From Oscillospiraceae bacterium (GTDB lineage Bacteria; Bacillota; Clostridia; Oscillospirales; CAG-272), in the NCBI GenBank assembly GCA_015065395.1, contig SVQJ01000114.1, forward strand, positions 1-5,951: a stretch of 5,951 bases of DNA, given 5' to 3'. How positions within the stretch are numbered: position 1 is the first letter of the stretch; each line of letters starts with the position of its first letter. The notes under the pieces are model-generated. The model worked only from the letters and a program-made list of their open reading frames with translations. It did no database searches and was not told the DNA's origin. A program made the translations under genes and the position numbers. This document shows, in pieces, positions 1 through 5,951 of the stretch.

Positions 1-460
1 TCAGATGAAAAACGCAGGAAAGACTATCGAAGAGATCCGTGATTACGTTGAAGAAAACAAGCTCCATCTCTGTCACCGTTTCACTGTTGATGATCTTTTC
101 TTCCTTAAGAGAGGCGGAAGAGTTTCCGCCACTACCGCCGTTGTCGGCTCCATGCTTTCGATAAAGCCCGTTCTCCATGTGGATAATGCAGGTCACCTTA
201 TCAGCATCAGTAAGGCTCGCGGCAGAAAGGCATCTATCCAGGAGCTGGCTAAAGCTTGTATAGAAAAATCCATTGATCCCGAAACTCAGACAATGTTTAT
301 CTCTCACGGTGATTGCGAGGACGAAGCAAATGAGCTTGCCGCAATTATTAAAGAAAAGCTGAATCCCGTTGATGTTGTTGTGGGATGTATCGGTCCCGTT
401 ATAGGTGCTCACTCCGGCCCGGGTACTATAGCACTTTTCTTCCTCGGCAACGAACGCTGA
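1..460 (+). CDS. DegV family fatty-acid-binding protein (FakB type), 5'-truncated by window edge
   Basis: DegV/FakB proteins bind a fatty acid in a deep pocket and present its carboxyl group to the kinase FakA. The reading frame is open to the left edge (a CAG codon precedes the first ATG at 5). The family is usually about 280 residues, so the 152 codons seen here are the C-terminal half, and the ATG at 5 is taken to be internal. Counting from that ATG, DegV hallmarks are VDDLFFLKRGGRVSA (28-42), SMLSIKPVL (49-57), a KARGRK segment (70-75), FISHGD (98-103) and the C-terminal GPVIGAHSGPGTIALFF (130-146). The conserved His in the last block lies in the part of the family known to contact the ligand head group. 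The gene is followed after 28 bp by a FakA-type kinase on the same strand, which supports a fatty acid kinase role. Which fatty acid it prefers cannot be read from the sequence. Confidence 0.93.
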   Translation, partial: QMKNAGKTIEEIRDYVEENKLHLCHRFTVDDLFFLKRGGRVSATTAVVGSMLSIKPVLHVDNAGHLISISKARGRKASIQELAKACIEKSIDPETQTMFISHGDCEDEANELAAIIKEKLNPVDVVVGCIGPVIGAHSGPGTIALFFLGNER

Positions 461-475
461 CATAAAAAAACAAAA

Positions 476-480
476 AAGGA
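476..480 (+). promoter_or_regulatory. Ribosome binding site of the FakA-type gene
   Basis: An AAGGA preceded by a run of A lies 8 nt before the ATG at 489, in the 28-bp gap after the DegV stop. It fixes the start of the kinase gene. No promoter is evident in the gap, so the two genes are probably co-transcribed. Confidence 0.8.
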
Positions 481-488
481 ATTAAACA

Positions 489-2156
489 ATGAAAATTGTA
501 GGTTCAATATACCGCGATATGGTTATCTCAGCAGCTTGCTGTCTGGACAACAATAAAGAAACCGTTAATAATCTCAATGTTTTCCCTGTTCCCGACGGTG
601 ATACAGGTATCAACATGAGCCTTACTATGAGCGGTGTACGCGGTGATTACGAAAATTTTGACGGTAATTTGGGAGAAGCTGCTCAGAAGGCAGCAAACCT
701 TATGCTCCGAGGTGCACGCGGTAACTCAGGCGTAATCCTTTCCCTGTTCTTCAGAGGAATCGCGAAAGCATGGAAAGAAGAGAATGCTGCAGACTGCGAG
801 GAAGTGATTGAAGGCTTCAAAAAGGGTGTTTCTGAAGCATACCGTGCTGTTATGAACCCCACTGAGGGTACGATCCTCACCGTTATGCGCGTTATGACAG
901 AGACCGCTGAGGATGCCGTCCATAAGGGGATCGTTCGTGAAGTTCCCGATCTTTTCCACTTTATGTACAAGGCAGCGGAGGAAACCCTTAACAAAACCCC
1001 CGAGATGCTTCCTATCCTGAAGCAGGCAGGTGTTGTTGACTCCGGCGGAGCCGGCTTCCTCTGCGTGATGGAAGGTATGGTCAAGTGTCTGGACGGTGCA
1101 CCTGTCAAGGCTGTTGAATCCGCCTCAAAACCTAAAGAAAACGCTTCTGCTGACTTTTCAACATTCAATACAGACGATATAAAATACGCTTACTGTACAG
1201 AATGTATCGTTACAAAGAGCGAAAAATATGCCGGAGAAGATACTGCCGATGCACTTCACCAGTTTATTATGAAGCTTGGCGACAGCGTTGTTTTCGTTGA
1301 TGACAGTGAGATCATCAAGCTCCATGTTCATACAAACAAGCCCGGTAAGGTTTTGACTGAGGCTTTGCGCTACGGTTCTCTTTACACTGTAAAGATAGAA
1401 AACATGAAGCATCAGCACTCCAATCTTTCCGAGGACAAAGAGGAATCGGAGACTGAAGAAAATATCCCTGAAGAAATAAACGACGGTCCTGTTCCCATTG
1501 AAAAGAAATACGGTTTTGTTACCGTTTGTATGGGTGACGGTATTCACAGCCTGTTCTCTGACCTTGCAGCGGACAATATCGTTTCCGGCGGTCAGACAAT
1601 GAATCCCAGTACCGAGGACATCGTCAGCGCTGTGGAAAAAACTCCTGCCGAGATCGTTTTCGTTCTTCCCAACAACAAAAACATTTATATGGTAAGCGAA
1701 CAGGCTTCCCGTATAGTAGACTCACGCCGCGTTGTTGTTATCGAAACTGTTTCTGTTCCCGAGGGTATTGCCGCAATGCTCTCCTTTGATGAGAGTGCCT
1801 CTGTTGAAGATAACATAGCCGCAATGAAGGAAGCTGTTTCCAATGTTACAACTCTTTCATCAACATACGCGGTAAGAGATACAGAGATCGGAGATACTGC
1901 CATTAAGGCCGGCGAAACACTCGGACTTTACAACGGTAAGATCGTTTGCACATCCGACGAAAGACTCACCTGTATCGAGGGACTCCTCACAAAGGTGAAT
2001 GACGCTTCCCTTGTAACTATCCTCTACGGTGAAGGCTCCAACGAAGATGAGGCTAATGCCGTAGCCGAGATCCTCACCGAAAAATTCCCGGGTGCAGAGA
2101 TCATGGTATTAAACGGCGGCCAGCCTGTTTACAGTTACATCATTTCTATTGAATGA
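489..2156 (+). CDS. fakA: DAK2 domain fatty acid kinase subunit (FakA/YloV type)
   Basis: This is the ATP-dependent kinase that phosphorylates FakB-bound fatty acids to acyl-phosphates in the cytoplasm, feeding PlsX/PlsY phospholipid synthesis. Its 555 aa match the usual FakA length of about 550. The N-terminal DhaL-type domain (about 1-200) carries NVFPVPDGDTGINMS (30-44), whose Asp36 and Asp38 fit the Mg-nucleotide site. It also has RGARGNSGVILS (74-85), PTEGTILTVMR (124-134) and VDSGGAGF (183-190). The middle domain has YAYCTECIV (233-241) and LHVHTNKPG (278-286). Cys236 with His279 and His281 matches the Cys/His/His metal site described for staphylococcal FakA, and Cys239 is an extra cysteine nearby. 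An acidic linker (about 313-333) leads to a C-terminal DegV-like domain (about 340-555) ending in LNGGQPVYSYIIS. No DhaK partner is present and a DegV gene lies directly upstream, which argues against dihydroxyacetone kinase. The ORF is intact. Confidence 0.94.
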   Translation: MKIVGSIYRDMVISAACCLDNNKETVNNLNVFPVPDGDTGINMSLTMSGVRGDYENFDGNLGEAAQKAANLMLRGARGNSGVILSLFFRGIAKAWKEENAADCEEVIEGFKKGVSEAYRAVMNPTEGTILTVMRVMTETAEDAVHKGIVREVPDLFHFMYKAAEETLNKTPEMLPILKQAGVVDSGGAGFLCVMEGMVKCLDGAPVKAVESASKPKENASADFSTFNTDDIKYAYCTECIVTKSEKYAGEDTADALHQFIMKLGDSVVFVDDSEIIKLHVHTNKPGKVLTEALRYGSLYTVKIENMKHQHSNLSEDKEESETEENIPEEINDGPVPIEKKYGFVTVCMGDGIHSLFSDLAADNIVSGGQTMNPSTEDIVSAVEKTPAEIVFVLPNNKNIYMVSEQASRIVDSRRVVVIETVSVPEGIAAMLSFDESASVEDNIAAMKEAVSNVTTLSSTYAVRDTEIGDTAIKAGETLGLYNGKIVCTSDERLTCIEGLLTKVNDASLVTILYGEGSNEDEANAVAEILTEKFPGAEIMVLNGGQPVYSYIISIE

Positions 2157-2161
2157 TCAAT

Positions 2162-2238
2162 ATAAAATAAAACGGCAAGAGCGCCGGCGAGACTTCCCAT
2201 AAGGAAATCTCGCCGGCGCTTGCTGTTTTTATTTTATC
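2162..2238. terminator. Bidirectional intrinsic terminator between convergent operons
   Basis: The 18-nt arms 2180-2197 and 2203-2220 pair with a single C/A mismatch around a 5-nt loop (CATAA), and the first 13 pairs are perfect and mostly GC. Outside them the A-rich left flank (ATAAAATAAAAC) pairs with the T-rich right flank (GTTTTTATTTTAT), separated from the core by a few imperfect bases. Read rightwards, the hairpin is followed by a T-rich tract after the kinase gene. Read leftwards, the complement of the A-rich flank gives the T-rich tract after the PAP2 gene. It sits 23 bp past the kinase stop (measured to the core arm) and about 35 bp past the PAP2 stop. This is the expected layout of one shared terminator. 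Confidence 0.9.
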
Positions 2239-2273
2239 AAACTGTAGCCTGCTAAAAAATGCAACAGCAAAAT

Positions 2274-2870
2274 TCACAGTTTTTTTTGCAGTTTCTTTTT
2301 ATCAATAAATCTGTACACTGCATCTACAATTATAACGGAGAGGAAAGCATTGAACGCCGCAAGGAGCAGACCGCCGAGGATATCCGTAGGATAATGGAGA
2401 TACAGATACATTCTTGAAAAAGCGATCAGACCTGCAAGAACTAACACTGGGATACCGATTTTCTTCTTCCAGTGGAAAAGCACAAATGCCGCCTCAAAAG
2501 CACCAAGGGTGTGACCGGACGGGAACGATTTATCGCCGGGTTTTGAAACCAAAATATCTGCCACGTCCTTTATTGAGCCATAAGCACCGTCCAGATCAAA
2601 AGGACGCACTCTGCCTATCACGTTCTTCAAAATTCCGTTTCCCAAAATAAGTCCGAGAACCAACGCAACTCCCATGGTTATTCCTACCTTCCTTGTTTTT
2701 TCAAAGAAAAGCATAACCACAGCCGTTATGATCCAAAGTATCCCTGCATCACCGAGATGAGTCACAACGGTAAAGAAAGCATCCAATATGGGATTTGCAA
2801 GATTCTCCTGCAGCCAATTCAGCAACGATATATCAAATTTCTGCAAAGGCTCCCAAAAATAAGGAATCAT
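2274..2870 (-). CDS. PAP2 family membrane phosphatase
   Basis: This integral membrane lipid phosphatase has all three motifs of the PAP2 superfamily. They are K-x6-RP at 82-90 (KNVIGRVRP), PSGH at 117-120, and SR-x5-H-x3-D at 152-163 (SRMYLYLHYPTD) with the catalytic-type His159. Hydrophobic segments around 43-56, 63-81, 121-134, 139-157 and 164-186 fit the usual six-helix bundle, with a basic C-terminal tail (KKKLQKKL). Its 198 aa are normal for the compact bacterial form. The likely substrate is undecaprenyl pyrophosphate (BcrC-like carrier recycling) or phosphatidate/phosphatidylglycerol phosphate; the motifs do not decide. The start ATG has a strong GAGGTG five bases upstream. It lies 15 bp after the stop of the 370-aa membrane protein and is the last gene before the shared terminator. 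Placement beside a NAGPA-type glycosidase favours an envelope polymer or lipid carrier role. Confidence 0.93.
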   Translation of the reverse strand: MIPYFWEPLQKFDISLLNWLQENLANPILDAFFTVVTHLGDAGILWIITAVVMLFFEKTRKVGITMGVALVLGLILGNGILKNVIGRVRPFDLDGAYGSIKDVADILVSKPGDKSFPSGHTLGAFEAAFVLFHWKKKIGIPVLVLAGLIAFSRMYLYLHYPTDILGGLLLAAFNAFLSVIIVDAVYRFIDKKKLQKKL

Positions 2871-2875
2871 GTTTT

Positions 2876-2881
2876 CACCTC
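2876..2881 (-). promoter_or_regulatory. Ribosome binding site of the PAP2 gene, close to the upstream stop
   Basis: On the minus strand GAGGTG lies 5 nt before the ATG at 2870 and only 4 nt after the TGA (2888-2886) of the preceding gene. A ribosome terminating on that gene covers this site, so translational coupling is likely. The strong match decides the start. Confidence 0.8.
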
Positions 2882-2885
2882 AAAA

Positions 2886-3998
2886 TCAATTTACACTCAT
2901 ATCGTAAATGAGAAATTTATCATCCACTCTGCGCAAATACAATGTCTGATCCACGTGATCAGTATATACATCGTTTCCGTTTATAAGCTTCTGAACATAA
3001 GATACACGGCATGAGAAGGTATTATTATCATACCTGATAAATTCATCAGCAGTCATATCAGAATACTCAAAGCTGTCATACTCAATAACAAAATCGTTAT
3101 CGACAGTTTTTATAAACTCATACAGCTCAGATGACGGATCAAAATATGGTGCCACCTGGTTAAAGCTTATGTTGGAAACGCGAGAGTCATACTGTGTATA
3201 CTTGGCATAAAGCTCAGCTCCTTCGAGTATCCACTGTGAATGCTGAACCTTCAGCGCCGAATCATATTCGGGTTTTACCGTATATACCCCGTCAATAATT
3301 TCATAATCAACTGTTTTTCCCAAAGCGTTTTTCACTTCAATAACAGGCTTGTCAATTACGTTATTTACCGTGTACTCCTGATAATAAAGCCCGCTCACTC
3401 CTTCAGGCATGTGATCACAGGAATCAGTTGGGATATCTGATTTTGTAACATACTTATCTGACAGCAACGTTCCGTTTATGCTTACAGTATGACCCTTGGG
3501 AACACTGCAAACTACACTTTCTGTCTCAAGATCCTTTGTTAAAAAACCGATATTCAATTCAAAGCTTTCTTTATCAACCACATATTTCTTCATTTTGAAC
3601 GGTCCGGTTCCGACATTGCGCCGTGAAAGATAGAATGATGCAAACTTCGCACTGTCATCTCCCGCGCAGATAACATACTTCAATCTATTGTCCATTCCCG
3701 TGGAGACCTTTTTATAATAGATATCCTTTCCGTCAACTGCGTCTTCAAGAAGTCGAACAATCTCATCTGTCGTAATAAACAGATCTGTATCGATCTTGCA
3801 TTGTTTTACGTATTTCTCTGCATCAAAAGAAGCATATTCCTTTTCAAAAACTTCTTTTGCTACATATTTCGGCTGAACTTCTTCGTAACTCGAAAGCCAT
3901 AAAAACAGAAAAACGAGCCAAGCACAGAGAATTAAGATCAATCCGCCGCCAACGGCAAAGTATATCTTCCAAAACACAGATTTTTTCTTCAGTGCCAT
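2886..3998 (-). CDS. Single-pass membrane protein of unknown function, TcaA/NTF2-like extracellular part
   Basis: I do not recognise a named gene. The 370-aa product starts with a short basic segment (MALKKK), then one hydrophobic helix (about 12-35), so about 335 residues should lie outside the cell. No lipobox or obvious signal peptidase site follows, so it is probably an anchored type II protein. The outer part seems to have three blocks. The first (about 40-150) is mixed alpha/beta. The second (about 155-245) is a beta-rich Ig/PEGA-like module around VPKGHTVSINGTLLS (166-180). The third (about 255-370) starts with an amphipathic helix and ends in strands YLRRVDDKFLIYDMSV, a pattern typical of NTF2-like folds. 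This order recalls the extracellular part of TcaA-type proteins without their zinc ribbon. That is judged from sequence pattern alone and is tentative. There are no catalytic motifs, so a binding or sensing role is more likely than an enzyme. It lies between the NAGPA and PAP2 genes with gaps of 25 and 15 bp, implying one operon. Confidence 0.8.
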   Translation of the reverse strand: MALKKKSVFWKIYFAVGGGLILILCAWLVFLFLWLSSYEEVQPKYVAKEVFEKEYASFDAEKYVKQCKIDTDLFITTDEIVRLLEDAVDGKDIYYKKVSTGMDNRLKYVICAGDDSAKFASFYLSRRNVGTGPFKMKKYVVDKESFELNIGFLTKDLETESVVCSVPKGHTVSINGTLLSDKYVTKSDIPTDSCDHMPEGVSGLYYQEYTVNNVIDKPVIEVKNALGKTVDYEIIDGVYTVKPEYDSALKVQHSQWILEGAELYAKYTQYDSRVSNISFNQVAPYFDPSSELYEFIKTVDNDFVIEYDSFEYSDMTADEFIRYDNNTFSCRVSYVQKLINGNDVYTDHVDQTLYLRRVDDKFLIYDMSVN

Positions 3999-4009
3999 AA
4001 TAATTCAAA

Positions 4010-4014
4010 CCTCT
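4010..4014 (-). promoter_or_regulatory. Ribosome binding site of the 370-aa membrane protein gene
   Basis: AGAGG (within AGAGAGG) on the minus strand lies 11 nt before the ATG at 3998, inside the 25-bp gap after the NAGPA gene stop. The spacing is slightly long but there is no better start nearby, and the MALKKK plus helix start is sensible. Confidence 0.6.
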
Positions 4015-4023
4015 CTGATTGAG

Positions 4024-5757
4024 TCATTCTCCCTCTACCATGAAAAATGTGGGGATATATCTGGGTTCTGTAAACGCCTTATAGTTATTAACCAGTCCCT
4101 GAAGCTGGTATTTATCCAGCTTTGTTTTGTCGTAATTATATTTGTTAAAATAGTCCTCGTAGAACATTGTAGAGGACGATCCGCCGTCAAGCATTCCTGC
4201 GCTGACAGCCCCGTAAGAAATCATAAGATCAATGATATCATTAGGAGTGGCACCGAGGCTGTTTGCACTTCTGCCATCGGTGACTATAAGTATCACGGTG
4301 CCGTCTGCACACTGGCCGATCGCCGTACGCTGTGCGGTTCCCAAATTTCCGTCACGGTAATAAACCTCGATATTGTCGCCCTCCCTGGAGATAAGAGTAT
4401 TACCGTTCTGGAAGGAAACACCGTCACGAATACCAAGACTGTCCGCCTCCGCCTTTGTCATGGTTTCGCGGACAATGAGCTTATTGTTCTTATCAAAGCC
4501 TATAAATGTTCTTTTAAGGCCGTCATTCCATACGCACTCACCCTTGGAATATGTAAGTCCCATGGGGGCGGCACCCGAGCCCATTCCGCCGTTATCGGAA
4601 AATTCTCCTCCGTTTATACAAGCAACGGCCGAATATTTTTGTGCTGCCTGAAACACATTCTTACCGTTTTTAGCGGTGCTGTAGTTTTCAGACGATGTTC
4701 CCACGAATACACGGGTGGGATCCTTTACCAAAAGCACATAAGCTTTATAGGTTGAGCCGTTTACCGTTTCAAAAATCATGCCATCCTTTGCATTAGCCCA
4801 CTTATCCTCGATCTCCTCATGTGTTTGCTCCTCTGTATATTCCTCATAAGAAATAACGTCCTTGACTACCTCCTCGCTTTTTTCGACGATAGCATCAACG
4901 GTTTCCCCGGGAAGGAATATATAAGGCACCCATTTGGTGGCACTCGCCTGCATAGCCGATTGAACCAAAATATCTCTTACGGTAGTGCTTGGTCCGTGGG
5001 CTACAAGAAACAGGGAAGAAAACACAACAATGATGACAAATAACAGAAATGAGCCGATAGAAGCAAAAGTGCGGCCGATATATTTTCCCACGTTTGATTT
5101 CTTTTGACCCTTCTCAGGCTTGTCCTTTTTAGGTGCGGGTATCATACCGATATTGATTATATCAACATCGCCGCCGTTATCCGGCTCCTCTGCTCTTCCC
5201 GTAAGTGCAAACATCATGGCACGGCTGTCATTTTCCGTAATTTCTTTTGAAAAAAGCTTTTCCTCTTCGCTTACCCTTCTTTCCCTTTTAGCAGGAGCTT
5301 TACTTACATTTGTATTCACCCTGCCTTCCGGGGTATTAGGGGAAGCAACCCTTTTAGCAGCTGTATTGACACCGGCAGATCGTTTTGTTGATATATTTTC
5401 CGGATTTTTCAGCGGAATCTCATTTGACTTTACGGGTGCAGAAGGTCTCCGCGGAGCTGCAGGGGGCTGTACTTTTACAGGTCGTGCAGGTACAGCAGGT
5501 CTTTGTGCAGGCCTTGGCGTAGGTATTGTTACTGTTCTTTGGCTCGCAGCAACGCTTTCTTCCGGAACATGTCTTTGAGAAGACAATGCTCTTTGAACGT
5601 CAGCACGGTTTGGATGAGCTGACTGAGCACCGTTTCCCGACGCTTTAGGTGCAGATTTCGCAACGTTCCCTATTCCGATTTTCGCAAGCCGAGACTGTCT
5701 TTGTACTGCCTGCATTTTTTGCTCTTCAATATAATTTTTTTTGAAATCTCTTTCCAT
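4024..5757 (-). CDS. Membrane-anchored phosphodiester glycosidase (NAGPA domain) with long basic Pro-rich cytoplasmic tail
   Basis: The C-terminal domain (about 325-575) is the NAGPA family, formerly annotated as exopolysaccharide biosynthesis protein or DUF2233. Its founding member removes GlcNAc from a GlcNAc-1-phosphodiester. Visible family blocks are ACINGGEF (379-386), APMGLTYSKGE (397-407), RTAIGQCADGTVILIVTDGR (477-496) and LDGGSSSTM (523-531). One membrane helix lies at about 229-253 after a lysine-rich stretch, so the enzyme domain faces outside. A linker of about 70 residues, partly acidic (291-325), joins helix and enzyme. Residues 1-160 are rich in Ala, Pro, Lys and Arg (about 30 basic against 11 acidic), probably disordered and cytoplasmic. 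The segment 161-220 contains a short hydrophobic motif VDIINIGMIP (198-207). The bacterial substrate is unknown; a sugar-1-phosphodiester in a surface glycopolymer is a reasonable guess. The start ATG has a modest GGAAAG seven bases upstream. It seems to be an early gene of a three- or four-gene operon with the 370-aa protein and PAP2. Confidence 0.9.
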   Translation of the reverse strand: MERDFKKNYIEEQKMQAVQRQSRLAKIGIGNVAKSAPKASGNGAQSAHPNRADVQRALSSQRHVPEESVAASQRTVTIPTPRPAQRPAVPARPVKVQPPAAPRRPSAPVKSNEIPLKNPENISTKRSAGVNTAAKRVASPNTPEGRVNTNVSKAPAKRERRVSEEEKLFSKEITENDSRAMMFALTGRAEEPDNGGDVDIINIGMIPAPKKDKPEKGQKKSNVGKYIGRTFASIGSFLLFVIIVVFSSLFLVAHGPSTTVRDILVQSAMQASATKWVPYIFLPGETVDAIVEKSEEVVKDVISYEEYTEEQTHEEIEDKWANAKDGMIFETVNGSTYKAYVLLVKDPTRVFVGTSSENYSTAKNGKNVFQAAQKYSAVACINGGEFSDNGGMGSGAAPMGLTYSKGECVWNDGLKRTFIGFDKNNKLIVRETMTKAEADSLGIRDGVSFQNGNTLISREGDNIEVYYRDGNLGTAQRTAIGQCADGTVILIVTDGRSANSLGATPNDIIDLMISYGAVSAGMLDGGSSSTMFYEDYFNKYNYDKTKLDKYQLQGLVNNYKAFTEPRYIPTFFMVEGE

Positions 5758-5764
5758 TTCTCTG

Positions 5765-5770
5765 CTTTCC
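5765..5770 (-). promoter_or_regulatory. Probable ribosome binding site of the NAGPA gene
   Basis: GGAAAG on the minus strand lies 7 nt before the ATG at 5757. It matches the anti-SD less well than the sites of the two following genes, so the start is likely but not certain; the next in-frame ATG would remove only 14 residues. Confidence 0.5.
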
Positions 5771-5779
5771 GGATAATTA

Positions 5780-5951
5780 TTATTTTTTGAAAACTATATG
5801 CTTCTGAACGTTATAGCTACAGAAATACAGCATTCCGTCTACGGGGATCTTTATGATTGATTCCAGGACGGTTGCAACTGATTTTTCGGATATTCTCATG
5901 CAAAAACGCTCTACCGCATTAATACACAAAAGTCCCTTTGATATACAATGT
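5780..5951 (-). CDS. Possible C-terminal end of an upstream ORF, cut by window edge
   Basis: On the minus strand one frame stays open from the right edge (first full codon at 5950) for 56 codons to a tandem TAATAA stop ending at 5777, with the first stop codon at 5782-5780. The visible peptide contains four cysteines and ends in QKHIVFKK. I recognise no family. Support is limited to the open frame, the double stop and a 22-bp gap to the NAGPA gene that matches the spacing elsewhere in this operon. An open run this short can arise by chance. If it is not coding, the 194 bp upstream of the NAGPA gene would be a leader or promoter region, but I found no convincing -35/-10 pair there. Confidence 0.4.
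   Translation of the reverse strand, partial: HCISKGLLCINAVERFCMRISEKSVATVLESIIKIPVDGMLYFCSYNVQKHIVFKK

Noticed and set aside
5..460. The DegV gene starting at the ATG at position 5 as a complete 151-aa protein
   Set aside because: The frame is open to the window edge, there is no room for a ribosome binding site, and the whole N-terminal half of the family would be missing.
683..1168. 161-codon open frame on the minus strand inside the FakA-type gene
   Set aside because: It lies wholly inside a gene whose protein motifs are unmistakable, its product has no recognisable motif, and Ser/Pro/Thr richness is typical of antisense reading.
489..2156. Dihydroxyacetone kinase (DhaKL) reading of the DAK2 domain gene
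   Set aside because: Length, the C-terminal DegV-like domain, the CxxC/HxH middle domain and the adjacent DegV gene all fit FakA; there is no DhaK domain.
2220..2270. 8-nt inverted repeat TTGCTGTT / AACAGCAA with a 35-nt loop next to the terminator
   Set aside because: The arms are short, AT-containing and far apart, and the left arm overlaps the much stronger terminator hairpin. It is probably chance.
2414..3014. Plus-strand open frames opposite the PAP2 gene and the end of the 370-aa gene
   Set aside because: They are antisense to a gene with all PAP2 motifs and to its operon partner, have no recognisable product and no convincing ribosome binding site.
5120..5578. 152-codon plus-strand open frame opposite the NAGPA tail
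   Set aside because: It is the antisense of the Pro/Ala/Arg-rich region, which gives a long Gly/Ala/Leu-rich frame without stops. It has no motif, and it is antisense to a gene with a clear family domain.
5792..5815. TATAAC and TATAGT as possible -10 boxes for the NAGPA gene on the minus strand
   Set aside because: No reasonable -35 (TTGACA-like) is present 16-18 nt upstream of either, and the region may be coding.

Overview
The window looks like chromosome of a low-to-mid-GC Gram-positive anaerobe of the Clostridia, plausibly of the Ruminococcus/Oscillospiraceae type. That placement rests on the gene families present (DegV/FakB, DAK2/FakA, PAP2, NAGPA-type phosphodiester glycosidase), on purine-rich AAGGA/GAGGTG/AGAGG ribosome binding sites at three of the four complete genes, and on tight gene packing. 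It is an inference from style; there is no taxonomic marker here.

Left half (1-2156, + strand): the C-terminal half of a DegV-family fatty-acid-binding protein (FakB type) is followed after 28 bp by a complete DAK2/DhaL-family kinase (FakA type, 555 aa). Together they make a fatty acid kinase pair: FakB presents a bound fatty acid and FakA phosphorylates it to acyl-phosphate for phospholipid synthesis.

Middle (2157-2273): the 117 bp between two convergent operons are dominated by a long, nearly symmetric hairpin. It has a GC-rich core flanked by an A-rich arm on the left and a T-rich arm on the right, as expected of a terminator working in both directions.

Right half (2274-5951, - strand): a compact envelope-related operon is read right to left. 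It begins with the tail of an unidentified upstream ORF that runs off the window. Next come a 577-aa membrane-anchored phosphodiester glycosidase (NAGPA domain) with a long basic, proline-rich cytoplasmic tail, a 370-aa single-pass membrane protein of unknown function whose outer part looks TcaA/NTF2-like, and a 198-aa PAP2 lipid phosphatase. Gaps are 22, 25 and 15 bp. All three complete products are predicted to act at or outside the membrane, which suggests, without proving it, a shared role in a cell-surface glycopolymer or its lipid carrier.

No tRNA, rRNA, CRISPR array, insertion sequence or phage gene was seen. The content is mostly housekeeping, and the least explained parts are the 370-aa protein and the tail of the NAGPA protein.
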